64,000 nt of DNA from Aneurinibacillus sp. Ricciae_BoGa-3 (GTDB taxonomy: Bacteria > Bacillota > Bacilli > Aneurinibacillales > Aneurinibacillaceae). The notes under the pieces were generated by a model. It was not told where the DNA came from. It saw nothing but the letters and a program-made list of their open reading frames with translations, and searched no databases. This document shows positions 51,564 through 59,928 of this stretch, one piece after another; position 1 is the first letter of the stretch; the number at the start of each line of letters is the position of its first letter. The position numbers were made by a program, and so were the translations under genes. The stretch covers positions 2,358,001 through 2,422,000 of the forward strand of contig NZ_CP116887.1 in NCBI RefSeq assembly GCF_028421645.1, written 5' to 3'.

Positions 51564-52035
51564 AAAAATAAAGGCTTCTGTAGTAGAACTAACCGGGCTA
51601 TACGGCGAAGATTTAGGGATTCTTCCGACGAATGAAGCCTTGCGGATAGCAAAAGAACTCTGTGTAGATTTAGTGTGTCTTTCGCTGACCTCCAGTCCGC
51701 CGCCGTGCCAATTGATGGACGGGCGAACTGCCCGGCAGAAGAAAGCGAAAGATAAGCAGGCTCAGCACAAGCTCAAAAAGGGCCCGAAAATAAAAGAAAT
51801 TCAATTGACTGCGGGGATTGAGACGCACGATTTCGATACGAAAAGACGACAGGCTGAAAAGATACTTGAAAGTGGTGATTTTGTGCAACTTACCGTTCGC
51901 CTGCAGCGAAAGGAAAGTGATGCAGCCAGAAAAGTCGTCGATCACATGGCAGCTGAACTGTCCCACTGTGGCAAAAAAGAAAAAGGCGTTCACACGAGCG
52001 GGAAACAGGTGAGCGTCGTGTTAAGGCCGCTGTAA
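51550..52035 (+). CDS. Divergent paralogue of translation initiation factor IF-3
   Basis: The 161-residue protein follows IF-3 from end to end. The N-domain begins IINEKIKASVVELTGLYGED, with LGILPTNEALRIAKE; then PPPCQLMDG and a Lys-rich linker; the C-domain has IKEIQLTAGIETHDFDTKRR, FVQLTVRLQRKE and VSVVLRPL. The canonical MDYGK is reduced to MDG and the RGRE loop to QRKES, so ribosome contacts differ from housekeeping InfC. rpmI and rplT, the usual infC partners, are absent. It begins inside the S-component gene, so it is co-translated with the B12 operon. A role in translation under B12 limitation is only a hypothesis. Confidence 0.85.
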   Translation: MIINEKIKASVVELTGLYGEDLGILPTNEALRIAKELCVDLVCLSLTSSPPPCQLMDGRTARQKKAKDKQAQHKLKKGPKIKEIQLTAGIETHDFDTKRRQAEKILESGDFVQLTVRLQRKESDAARKVVDHMAAELSHCGKKEKGVHTSGKQVSVVLRPL

Positions 52036-52097
52036 ACTGCAAAGCTACAATCCCTTTCAAAAAATATAGAGGAAAAACAGTAAGTAGTAATCCTATT

Positions 52098-52137
52098 AAA
52101 CCCGCTGTCCTTTCTAAGGCAGCGGGTCTTGTTTTAT
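52098..52137 (+). terminator. Terminator of the cobalamin operon
   Basis: ACCCGCTG and CAGCGGGT with inner CC/GG pairing, followed by CTTGTTTT. Confidence 0.82.
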
Positions 52138-52295
52138 GACTCGTCATATGGCTGTTTCCCTGGTTCTCAAAATAGCTCATTTCCGAATAGATCTTTGCAC
52201 GTCTATTAAGACATCAAAATACGATAGTGGATATCAGAATGACCAACAGCAATGCGGTGAACATGGTGCCAGCTTAATCAAATGGAGATGAGAAA

Positions 52296-52855
52296 ATGAG
52301 TTCTTATGAGAAAATAAGTTGCAGTGAGAAAATAAGTTCTACTGGCAAAACGAGTTCTAGTGAAAAAAATCTTAATCAAACAATGACCTTCCGCGTAGTA
52401 AAAGAAAACGGGGAAGAAATTGTTGCCGGTCCTTTTCCTCATAGCCCAAAAATTGTGATCGTCATCAACAACCAGTTCACGAGTGCCCCAAATACCACAC
52501 AAATTGCGAGCGGAGCTGGGCGAAACAGTGCAGCAGGAAATAATGCTGCTCTTGATTCGTCAAATACTGAACAGCAACAGAGTGTCGGGGCGAACGGGTT
52601 AGCAAAAAATACAGGTATGGGAGGCGATCAGACTGAACCGAACAAAAAGCATGCAGACTGGGAAAATGAGGAAGGAATTGTGATTGTCATCAATAATCAG
52701 ACCAATTGACATCTGCACAACAATCTTCAGCTACTCAGGTTACAAGTGGTGGTGGAGAGGACAGTGCAGCGGGCACGAACGCTGCAATTGAAAGTTCCAA
52801 TGCGAAGATTATCCGATTTTTGCTAGTAAAAAGGGCTACGAATGGTATATGTAAC
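52296..52855 (+). pseudogene. Repeat protein with IVIVINNQ modules, frameshifted after the second module
   Basis: From ATG 52296 (GAGATGAG upstream) 137 residues are open to a TGA at 52709. Two modules share KIVIVINNQ / GIVIVINNQ. After the first module comes ASGAGRNSAAGNNAALDSSN. After the stop, another frame (52712-52852) reads TSGGGEDSAAGTNAAIESSN, clearly the equivalent segment of the second module, then diverges and ends. A small indel near 52705 thus broke a longer repeat protein. The short hydrophobic strand plus Asn/Ser/Gly-rich linker suggests a surface or spore-exterior protein. The truncated 137-residue form may still be made. Family not recognised. Confidence 0.6.
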
Positions 52856-53163
52856 AGATAAAAGCCTTTCGCAGTCCCAACTTTTTATTTACCTCAGATA
52901 ATAATCAAACTGTTGAGTAGAGTAGCCTACCTAGGTGTAGGTGGGCTCTCTTTAAACCCCTCTGTTCCACCACCCAAAGGTATTTTTTGATATCTCCCTT
53001 ACGAACGTTTTTCACTAGGAACCATAATAAATGGATTTTTGGCGTTGTGGTATAAAAAGCGGATTTTATCGTTTTTTAAGACTCACAAGACGGATATATA
53101 AGACAAACCCTTGTGGATATGCATATGCTAGTTTTAACTGAACTATAAAAAGGGTGGTATGTA
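52856..53163. other. Intergenic region
   Basis: Contains a possible hairpin GCCTAC/GTAGG near 52925-52955 followed by TCTCTTT, and an AT-rich stretch before the ATP-grasp gene. No convincing gene. Confidence 0.45.
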
Positions 53164-53919
53164 ATGCCATTACGAAGAATAAAAGGTAAATTAATCAAAG
53201 GAAAAGCAATGTTGAAGCATCCGGTTCTTAAACGCTACATTCCCGAATTCCATGCCTTAAAACCCGGCGTTCGTACTCAAATGATGAAGCGTTATCACAC
53301 CTTGTTTATCAAACCGGACAAGGGAAGCCAAGGCAAAGGTATCGTAAGATTAAAGAAGCTGAAAAACGGGAAAGTTCAAATATCTTTGGGGTTGCGACAC
53401 ACAGTAGTTAAAAAGTTTTACGTCAAAAATACATTAACACAATTGCTTCACCCGAAAAAAACATATTTGATTCAGCAGGGACTCAAACTGGCAAAATACA
53501 AAAATCGGCTGATTGATATCCGTGTATTTATGCAAAAACCAAATGATCGCTGGCTCATCTCAGGAAGAGTGGTGCGTATAGGAGCTGCAGGCAGATTCAC
53601 TACCAATTACCATCAAGGAGGACAGCCGGAAACCCTCGAGGTCGTCCTGCGTTCCATTTATAAGAATCAACCTAAAAAAATCAACCCAACCATTCGTTCC
53701 TTAGATAGAATCTGCACAATGACTGCCAGAGTGCTGGATCGACGGTTTCCGGGAATCCGCCAGTTAGGCATAGATGTAGCGATAGATAGCAATGGCCGAC
53801 TCTGGATAATCGAGGCCAATACGAACCCAGCTTTCTTAACGTTTAAAAATCTGAAGGACAAAACCATGTATTACCGAATTCTGAGAAGACGGCGATACAT
53901 TTATTCGAAATATCGATAA
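53164..53919 (+). CDS. YheC/YheD-type ATP-grasp protein
   Basis: The 251-residue protein is basic and matches the YheC/D ATP-grasp family: LFIKPDKGSQGKGIVRLKKL (nucleotide-binding lysine and glycine-rich loop), YLIQQGLKLAKYKNRLIDIR (adenine-contact and catalytic arginine), and ENTNP-like IIEANTNPAFL with metal ligands. YheC and YheD are spore-coat-associated in B. subtilis with unknown reaction; the fold ligates a carboxylate to an amine. It is shorter than YheC/D, lacking their N-terminal domain. A 2OG-oxygenase gene follows 39 bp later. Confidence 0.85.
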   Translation: MPLRRIKGKLIKGKAMLKHPVLKRYIPEFHALKPGVRTQMMKRYHTLFIKPDKGSQGKGIVRLKKLKNGKVQISLGLRHTVVKKFYVKNTLTQLLHPKKTYLIQQGLKLAKYKNRLIDIRVFMQKPNDRWLISGRVVRIGAAGRFTTNYHQGGQPETLEVVLRSIYKNQPKKINPTIRSLDRICTMTARVLDRRFPGIRQLGIDVAIDSNGRLWIIEANTNPAFLTFKNLKDKTMYYRILRRRRYIYSKYR

Positions 53920-53958
53920 GGAAATAGGTAAAAAAATTAGGAAAGGAATGAGACAGCT

Positions 53959-54993
53959 ATGAATCTTACTATAAAAGATGGTGAAGATATCAAAGAACTT
54001 CAAGAATCAATTATTGTGTTAACGGAGGAGGAGAAAGCCGGGGTTGGCTTTATTATTAGCCAACTTCCCCCGCTGGACATGCAATCCATTGATGATGATC
54101 TATTACTATTGATTCAATTAACCGGGCAGCAATTGCCAAAACGGCTTGTGGAGGCGTTACTGCGTTTTCGCCGAAAACCTAATCCTTATGGAGTGCTGCT
54201 GTTCCGCAATCTGCCCACAGATTCTATGTTGCCTCCCACCCCTATGGACGGAAGATTTTCCGCAGCAAAGAATTCTTTTTACAGTGAGTATTGTCTGCTC
54301 TTGTTTATGTTATATTTGGGAGATCCCATCTCTTATGAGGATGAAAAAGAAGGATTGCTCATCCAGAACATCTGCCCTGTGCAAGGCCATGAGAACCGCC
54401 AGGAGAACACGAGTTCCAACTTCTTAAACTTCCACACCGAAGATGGATTTCACCCGTATCCGCCAGATTATCTTACCTTAATCGGTCTGCGGCCAGATCA
54501 TAAGAAAGTTGCAAAAACGCTAACAACCTCTATTCGGACAGCCCTGCATCATCTGCCCAGTACCTGTATTTCGTTGTTAAGACAGCCATTGTACCGCCTA
54601 CGACCTTCTTCTTCCTTTAAAATTAATAAGGAAGGGGACTACTCAGTCCAGATGCCGATTCTATCTGGACATTTTTTGGAACCGGATATTTGCATTCATT
54701 TTAAATCAATGGAAGCTGAGACGGTGGACGCCCGATGGGCATTGGATACCTTAAAGAATGCATTGATTAAAAATATAGTTGCTTTCAATATCCTTCCTGG
54801 TGATATGTTGATTATGGACAACAGGATGGTTGCGCATGCTAGAATGCCCTTTGCGCCAAATTTTGATGGATGTGACCGTTGGTTGCAGCGCCTTTTTACC
54901 ATCGTCGATTTTCGGAGATCCAGTTTCAGCCGTGGGCAGCGTAAGCATATCTGTTCACCATTAACTGTCGAGTACACGAAACAGGTTAAGTAG
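53959..54993 (+). CDS. Fe(II)/2-oxoglutarate oxygenase, clavaminate-synthase-like
   Basis: The 344-residue protein has NFHTEDGFHPYPPDYLTLIG. This matches the H-x-E/D metal motif and downstream pattern of the clavaminate synthase/asparagine-oxygenase/VioC group, whose members hydroxylate free or carrier-bound amino acids. The distal histidine is in MDNRMVAHARM and the 2OG-binding arginine in DRWLQRLFT. No NRPS gene is nearby. Pairing with an ATP-grasp ligase suggests a small amino-acid-derived product or a modified peptide, possibly spore-linked. GGAATGAGACAG precedes the start. Confidence 0.8.
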   Translation: MNLTIKDGEDIKELQESIIVLTEEEKAGVGFIISQLPPLDMQSIDDDLLLLIQLTGQQLPKRLVEALLRFRRKPNPYGVLLFRNLPTDSMLPPTPMDGRFSAAKNSFYSEYCLLLFMLYLGDPISYEDEKEGLLIQNICPVQGHENRQENTSSNFLNFHTEDGFHPYPPDYLTLIGLRPDHKKVAKTLTTSIRTALHHLPSTCISLLRQPLYRLRPSSSFKINKEGDYSVQMPILSGHFLEPDICIHFKSMEAETVDARWALDTLKNALIKNIVAFNILPGDMLIMDNRMVAHARMPFAPNFDGCDRWLQRLFTIVDFRRSSFSRGQRKHICSPLTVEYTKQVK

Positions 54994-55274
54994 TCCAACG
55001 TACAATAACTTCGCTGAGCCGGTAAAAAAGGGTGTATAAGGATAGAGTATACACTTAATAAGATTTATATGAGTACATCTCACCCTCACTACGGGACAGG
55101 AGCCAGTAACCAATATAGAATGGCTTCTTTTTTACGTGTTAGTTAACACTTTAAATATCCCAATTAGGTTACATAACATAATTATGGTTAATTATTTTTC
55201 GATTCTCAATCATTTTTTATTTATTCTAATTAATGAAGAATGAAATAAATATAGTGGGGAGAGGAGGGGGTATG

Positions 55275-55604
55275 ATGGATAATTTTATAGCGCGACAGGG
55301 TTTAACCATTGAACAGCAATTGCATGTTAATGGAGAGTTTGAGAAAGTTAAAAAGTCAAAAGTTGTTGCCTATCTTTTATGGTTTTTCTTAGGGGGCTTT
55401 GGCGCACATAGATTTTATACGCGGGATACAGGCCTTGGCATTGCAATGATTGTTGTATCGATTATAAGCGTATTCCTTTTGTTTATCCCTATTGGTATAT
55501 GGCTGCTTGTCGACTTGTTTCTGATTGGCAAGCGGGTCAACCAGCTCAATGACCAGCTTGAAGCGGAAGTCATATCAATAGTAAAGGCTGCCAGCCATAA
55601 TTAA
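55275..55604 (+). CDS. TM2-domain membrane protein
   Basis: The start is one of two adjacent ATGs (55272 or 55275) behind GAGGAGGGGG; the second has better spacing. The 109-residue protein has the TM2 signature: KSKVVAYLLWFFLGGFGAHR, FYTRDTGLGIAM, then a second helix IGIWLLVDLFLIGKRV. A short soluble N-terminus and a C-terminal helix flank it. Function unknown in bacteria. A strong terminator follows. Confidence 0.85.
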   Translation: MDNFIARQGLTIEQQLHVNGEFEKVKKSKVVAYLLWFFLGGFGAHRFYTRDTGLGIAMIVVSIISVFLLFIPIGIWLLVDLFLIGKRVNQLNDQLEAEVISIVKAASHN

Positions 55605-55664
55605 CACTTGGTTAGCATCCCTTCACACAGAGCTATATTCTCCCAACCAATGAGAAACTTGAGA

Positions 55665-55716
55665 TTAAAATAGCAGATGCCTGCATAACCTTGTGCGGCA
55701 TCTGCTATTTTAATTT
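55665..55716 (+). terminator. Terminator after the TM2 gene
   Basis: AAAATAGCAGATGCC pairs with GGCATCTGCTATTTT, a 15-bp stem, followed by AATTTAG. Confidence 0.9.
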
Positions 55717-55932
55717 AGTAGACAAGCATTTGATCTATAATGTAGCCTGTTCATTATATTTACATTATTTAACTTACTTACCAACAAAATATTTACTCAA
55801 CCATAAAATTAATTAACTACCACAATTTATTTTGGTTTAAACTATTAAATATTGGAATTTAAATCTGATTCTAGATAAAAAGAGAGAAGTTTACAAAAGG
55901 GGATTTATTTTTTTGTTCGGAGGGAGTATTTT

Positions 55933-56803
55933 TTGTTTTATTTAAGAAAGCTGGCTATTTTTTTCTTTGCTTCTGTGTTGGTCATCGCGCTGTTTCCCGT
56001 AGCCGAAATTTCTTCAACTTCTAGCATCTCAATGTCCCCGCAAATTACTAAAGCTGCAACCATATCACCGGATACTAAATACAATACGTATGCAAAAAAT
56101 GCAGTTTCTGCGCTTCAGGCCTGGTATAACCCGGCTACTGGGTTATGGAATCATATAGGCTGGTGGGCACTTTCCTGGATAAAGGCCTACGACGTTACGC
56201 ACGATATACGCTACCTTACAATGGCGAAAACCATCTTTAAGGATATGACAGGCGGATGGGATTCCACATATGGCAGTGGAATCTGGTGGAATAAGGACCG
56301 CAACTATAAAAACGCGATCGCAAACGAGCTTTTTCTTACCGTGGCGGCAAAGCTTCACCTGCGCACACCCGGAGATAAAAGCTATCTGGCATGGTCACAG
56401 AAAGAGTGGAACTGGTTTAAGGGCAGCGGCATGATTAACGCTCAGCATTTAATCAATGATGGGCTGGACAAAGCTGGTCATAACAATGGAGGAATAACCT
56501 GGACATATAACCAGGGAGTCATCCTAGCCGGCCTGGTTGACCTGTTTAAAAGTACGGGCAATGCTTCTTATCTAGCTTCGGCCAGTCTTTTAGCTGACAG
56601 TGCCATGAAGAACTTATGATGCATCACAGAAGCCCGCCTATTTAACTTTTATTACCCAAAACGTCGATTCGCTATGGAAAAATTCAAGCAACAACCGCAA
56701 CCAGTTTGGCGAGAAGTGGGTAGGCCCAGTTGTCGCAGTAAATGCAGCTCGCCAAAGCGCAGCACTTGATGCAATAAATTGCCTTGTTACTGGTTTGGAA
56801 TAG
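55933..56803 (+). pseudogene. GH76-like glycoside hydrolase with internal deletion
   Basis: TTG at 55933 follows CGGAGGGAG. A signal peptide (LAIFFFASVLVIALFPV) leads into GH76 sequence: NAVSALQAWYNPATGLWNH, WWALSWIKAYDVTHD, GIWWNKDRNYKNAIANELFL and INDGLDKAGHNNGGITWTYN. The frame stops at 56619 after 228 residues. The conserved GH76 C-terminus (TQNVDSLWKNSSNN, FGEKWVGP, RQSAALDAINCL) follows in another frame to 56803, but about 60-80 residues between are missing. An alpha-1,6-mannanase acting on fungal or mannan polymers was probably encoded. It is now non-functional. Confidence 0.8.
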
Positions 56804-56822
56804 AGTTTTTTGCTTTTCACAA

Positions 56823-56865
56823 GGGGACTAACCCATGAATCATTGGGATAGTCCCCATTTTTTTC
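56823..56865 (+). terminator. Terminator after the GH76 remnant
   Basis: GGGGACTA and TAGTCCCC with inner CCCA/TGGG pairing, followed by ATTTTTTTC. Confidence 0.85.
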
Positions 56866-56957
56866 ATGAAAAAGCTAATGTTTTTAACAATGGATGCAGC
56901 CATACCTTTTTAAAGTTGCATGGAAAATGCGTTCAGCCTCTTCTCGCATTCACGGAT

Positions 56958-57215
56958 TCACTTGTTAACTAACCATTCGTTCACGGCAATCGTAGAGGAT
57001 CCGCTTTCAGCAAGCGGATCGCCAGCAGCTATTCTTTGGGCTTCTTCAAATGTTTCGGCCCGCACGATGTAAGCTCCACCTGAAGCATCACTGAAGCCCC
57101 CGGAAAGCTCGACTCGTCCTGCTGCTTTTAATTTATTAAGATAAGCAAAATGAGCAGGCAGGATATCAGGATTAAAATTAGGCGTCCGGCTTGTAATCAA
57201 CAGATAATAGTTCAT
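56958..57215 (-). CDS. YciI-like protein
   Basis: The 85-residue protein has the YciI ferredoxin-like fold pattern: YYLLITSRTPNF, HFAYLNKLKAAGRVELSGGF, GGAYIVRAETFEEAQRIAAG and DPLAESG. The catalytic-type His21 and the conserved Asp are present. Members are small dimeric enzymes of largely unknown reaction, some dehalogenase- or lactonase-like. AGGGAGAAT precedes the start. Confidence 0.85.
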   Translation of the reverse strand: MNYYLLITSRTPNFNPDILPAHFAYLNKLKAAGRVELSGGFSDASGGAYIVRAETFEEAQRIAAGDPLAESGSSTIAVNEWLVNK

Positions 57216-57365
57216 ATTTATTCTCCCTTTACTGGTTTATTTTGCTCTTAAATGGTAACAAGATGGCGAAGGAAATACAATGATGGAAAAAGCTGCTTGG
57301 CAGATTAGAAAGAAAAACATATTTTATATTTAGATGATTTTCTAAATATCTAAGGAAGTGGCCTG

Positions 57366-57628
57366 ATGAACGAATCGTTTAAAGCTTTATCAGACCCGAC
57401 ACGACGGCAGATTATCCGCTTGCTGCGTGATCGGGACATGACAGCCGGGGAAATTGCGGAACATTTTGCCATGACGAAACCAAGTATCTCGCACCATCTA
57501 AAATCGTTGAAGCAGGGGGGCTGGTACTCGACGAGCGGCATGGGCAAAACATTGTGTATTCCTTAAATACGACAGTGGTAGAAGAAGCGATTTCGTGGTT
57601 TTTGGATATTCTCGGCAAGGACAAATAA
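57366..57628 (+). pseudogene. sdpR: SdpR-type ArsR-family repressor, frameshifted
   Basis: ATG at 57366 begins MNESFKALSDPTRRQIIRLL, then RDRDMTAGEIAEHFAMTKPS and ISHHLKSLKQ, the winged helix of SdpR-like ArsR repressors. In a run of six G (57515-57520) the frame shifts. The correct C-terminus, LVLDERHGQNIVYSLNTTVV, then EEAISWFLDILGKDK, lies in another frame ending at 57628. One additional G restores a 87-residue protein. Without it, the wing and dimer helix are lost. A homopolymer error is as likely as a real mutation. It sits just upstream of sdpI, as in B. subtilis sdpRI. Confidence 0.85.
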
Positions 57629-57658
57629 TAACAGGTGTTTACCTAAGGAGGAACTACG

Positions 57659-58318
57659 ATGAAACACGGGGAAAAGAACTGGGGAAAGATTGATGTATTG
57701 CTTATTCTGATAGCACTTGTGCCCATTGCCGCCTTTCTGCTAGTCTATAATCAATTGCCGGATAGCATGGCTGTTCATTTTGGCTTTGATAATAAACCGA
57801 ATGGTTTCCAAAGCAAGCCGTCGGCCCTTATCCTCTTCAGCCTGCTGGGGCTTGGTGTCCCCATTTTGCTGAAATACACGCGAAAAATCGACCCAAAACA
57901 GGAAAATTACTGGAAATTTAAACGCGCGTTTGAAGCTATACGCCTAGGAGTCACAGTGCTGTTGAGCTGCGTGTTCGGCCTTGTACTGATGTTTAACTTG
58001 GGTTATCCATTAGATATTAAATTTTTCACTTTAATGTTAGTAGGACTTCTATTTATGATAATGGGCAACTACCTTGTGCAAATTCGTTACAACTTTTTCT
58101 TCGGTATCCGAACGCCGTGGACGCTCGCCAGTGAAGAGGTTTGGCGCAGGACACACCGTATGGCTGGCCCGTTGTATATGGCGGCAGGGGCATTTTTCAT
58201 TTTGTGTGGTTTTGTTGCGAGCACATGGTTTATCTACATTTTTATTGCTGGCATTGTGCTGGCCTGTGCTTTTCCCGTATGTTATTCCTACCTCATTTAT
58301 AAAAAAACAACCAGATAA
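57659..58318 (+). CDS. sdpI: SdpI-family immunity/signal membrane protein
   Basis: The 219-residue protein has about six helices. DSMAVHFGFDNKPNGFQSKP is the DUF1648-type segment, and FFFGIRTPWTLASEEVWRRT is the diagnostic SdpI segment (IGIRTPWTL.s..vW..th). SdpI gives immunity to the SdpC cannibalism toxin and sequesters SdpR at the membrane. No sdpABC toxin genes lie in this window, so it may be an orphan immunity or a paralogue with another role. AAGGAGGAAC precedes the start. Confidence 0.9.
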   Translation: MKHGEKNWGKIDVLLILIALVPIAAFLLVYNQLPDSMAVHFGFDNKPNGFQSKPSALILFSLLGLGVPILLKYTRKIDPKQENYWKFKRAFEAIRLGVTVLLSCVFGLVLMFNLGYPLDIKFFTLMLVGLLFMIMGNYLVQIRYNFFFGIRTPWTLASEEVWRRTHRMAGPLYMAAGAFFILCGFVASTWFIYIFIAGIVLACAFPVCYSYLIYKKTTR

Positions 58319-58332
58319 TTTCCATAATCTAC

Positions 58333-58374
58333 TTGCAAAACTAATAATATTAGTTATAATGCTAATATCATTAG
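58333..58374 (+). promoter_or_regulatory. Promoter overlaid by two dyads
   Basis: TTGCAA at 58333-58338 and TATAAT at 58355-58360, 16 bp apart. A perfect 17-bp palindrome (58339-58355, AACTAATAATATTAGTT) fills the spacer, and CTAAT-ATC-ATTAG (58362-58374) follows the -10. The TetR-type protein of the operon is the likely binder. Confidence 0.75.
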
Positions 58375-58394
58375 TTTTTATGAGGGGGATTTTT

Positions 58395-59129
58395 ATGCGT
58401 GTCCAAAAGCACGGATTTATTTATCAACTGACATTTTTGCCTAATTTTTTTCCGGTAAATTGCTATCTTCTCGAAGAGGACAGCGAGTTAACGCTCATTG
58501 ATGCCGCGTTATCCTACACATATAAAGGCATCCTTAAAACCGCTCAAGCAATCGGAAAGCCCATCACCCGCATTGTATTAACGCATGCGCATGAAGACCA
58601 CGTTGGTGCATTGGACCGCTTAAAGCATGCGCTCCCCAATGCGGTAGTTATGCTGTCTAAACGGGATACAAGGCTAATGAACGGGGATCGGACACTGGAC
58701 AGCGAAGAGCTTCAGCGGCCCGTTCGCGGAGGCGTTCCTAAATGGCTAAAAACCCGGCCTGACCAGCAGCTTGAAGAAGGGGACCGGATCGGGTCGCTTA
58801 CAGCCCTTTACACCCCAGGACACACTCCGGGTTCGATGTCCTTTCTCGATACAAGAGACCATTCATTGATAGCTGGTGATGCATTGCAGACGCGGGGAGG
58901 TATTGCCGTAGCAGGCGTTGTGAAACCTTTCTTTCCCTTTCCGGCATGGGGAACCTGGAGCCTGCAAACGGCTGTTGAAAGTACACGAAAGTTAATTGAG
59001 GTAAATCCTTCTCTGCTTGCTGTGGGCCATGGCCATATGCTGAATAATCCAGCTGAAGCTATGCAGCATGCTATCAAAGATGCGGAAAAATTTCTGGAAA
59101 GAAGAGGCCCTTATGCGGCAAGGACTTGA
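58395..59129 (+). CDS. Metallo-beta-lactamase-fold hydrolase
   Basis: ATG at 58395 follows TGAGGGGGA. The 244-residue protein has the MBL metal motif LTHAHEDHVG, then YTPGHTPGSM (His), IAGDAL (Asp) and AVGHGHML (His). It is close to Bacillus YqgX/YflN-type glyoxalase II-like hydrolases. The substrate is unknown. It overlaps the TetR regulator gene by 17 bp, and a double operator lies at its promoter, so the pair is an autoregulated inducible unit. Confidence 0.88.
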   Translation: MRVQKHGFIYQLTFLPNFFPVNCYLLEEDSELTLIDAALSYTYKGILKTAQAIGKPITRIVLTHAHEDHVGALDRLKHALPNAVVMLSKRDTRLMNGDRTLDSEELQRPVRGGVPKWLKTRPDQQLEEGDRIGSLTALYTPGHTPGSMSFLDTRDHSLIAGDALQTRGGIAVAGVVKPFFPFPAWGTWSLQTAVESTRKLIEVNPSLLAVGHGHMLNNPAEAMQHAIKDAEKFLERRGPYAART

Positions 59130-59679
59130 TAAGGATTTGGTTTTAATAGCAGCGGGGGAGCTTGCTGATCAGATTGGATATGAGAAGGTGAGCCTTGCAT
59201 CACTTGCCGCCAAACTACAGATCCGGACTCCTTCGCTCTACAATCATATATCGGGGCTTCCAGGTTTAAAAAAAGAACTGGCTTGTTATGCCATCCGTAA
59301 ATTAAAAGAGAAACTGGCGGAGTCAGCGATCGGAAAGTCAGGCAGAGAAGCCATACTAAGCATCGGGGAGGCTTATGTGTCTTTTGTTAGGCGCCACCCT
59401 GGGCTTTATGAAGCAACGATGGGGGCTCCAGATTTTAGGGACCCAGAAGTTGAAGCAGCTGGAAATGAAATCGTAGCTCTCATATTTCGCGTATTGGAGC
59501 CATTTTACCTGAGTGAATTGAATGCCATACACGCTGTTCGTGGTCTCCGCAGTATTGTCCATGGGTTCGCTTCGTTGGAATTGAAGAAAGGCTTTAACAG
59601 GGAAGTAAGTACCGATGAGACACTGGCTGTAATTTTAAATACGTATATCACTGGGCTCCGGTTAAATGCCGAGGCATGA
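59113..59679 (+). CDS. TetR-family repressor with WHG C-terminal domain
   Basis: ATG at 59113 gives 188 residues. The helix-turn-helix is VSLASLAAKLQIRTPSLYNH. The C-terminal region (YVSFVRRHPGLYEATM, AVRGLRSIVHGFASLE) matches the TetR_C WHG type. The first gene of the pair overlaps it. It likely represses the promoter at 58333-58374 and responds to a small molecule handled by the MBL enzyme. Confidence 0.85.
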   Translation: MRQGLDKDLVLIAAGELADQIGYEKVSLASLAAKLQIRTPSLYNHISGLPGLKKELACYAIRKLKEKLAESAIGKSGREAILSIGEAYVSFVRRHPGLYEATMGAPDFRDPEVEAAGNEIVALIFRVLEPFYLSELNAIHAVRGLRSIVHGFASLELKKGFNREVSTDETLAVILNTYITGLRLNAEA

Positions 59680-59702
59680 GGGGCTTTAAGCAGGAGCTAA
59701 AT

Positions 59703-59737
59703 AAAGCTAGTCACTGAAAGTGGAGTGACTAGCTTTA
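59703..59737. terminator. Hairpin after the TetR gene
   Basis: AAAGCTAGTCACT and AGTGACTAGCTTT form a 13-bp stem. The T tract is short on the plus side. Confidence 0.65.
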
Positions 59738-59763
59738 GGACAGAAATGGTATCGCGTAACGTT

Positions 59764-59901
59764 TTACCCCTTAATTGATTCCAGCCACTCCGCGTAGCAA
59801 TCTTCACATAAAAGCTCGCTGTGCTCGTGCGTTTCTTTGTAAAATGTCACCCTATGGGGACGCTGTATTTCGTGTTCACAATAGTAGCATTTCGTAGTCA
59901 C
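59764..59901 (-). CDS. 45-residue zinc-finger protein
   Basis: A GTG start at 59901 follows AGAGGCAGGG. The product MTTKCYYCEHEIQRPHRVTF is followed by a Glu/His-rich stretch and LLCEDCYAEWLESIKG. Two CxxC pairs (Cys5/8 and Cys32/35) form a treble-clef or zinc-ribbon knuckle, as in small ClpX-zinc-finger-like and YhfH-like proteins. Function unknown. Confidence 0.6.
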   Translation of the reverse strand: MTTKCYYCEHEIQRPHRVTFYKETHEHSELLCEDCYAEWLESIKG

Positions 59902-59928
59902 GATGTAACCCTGCCTCTAATGGTTTGA

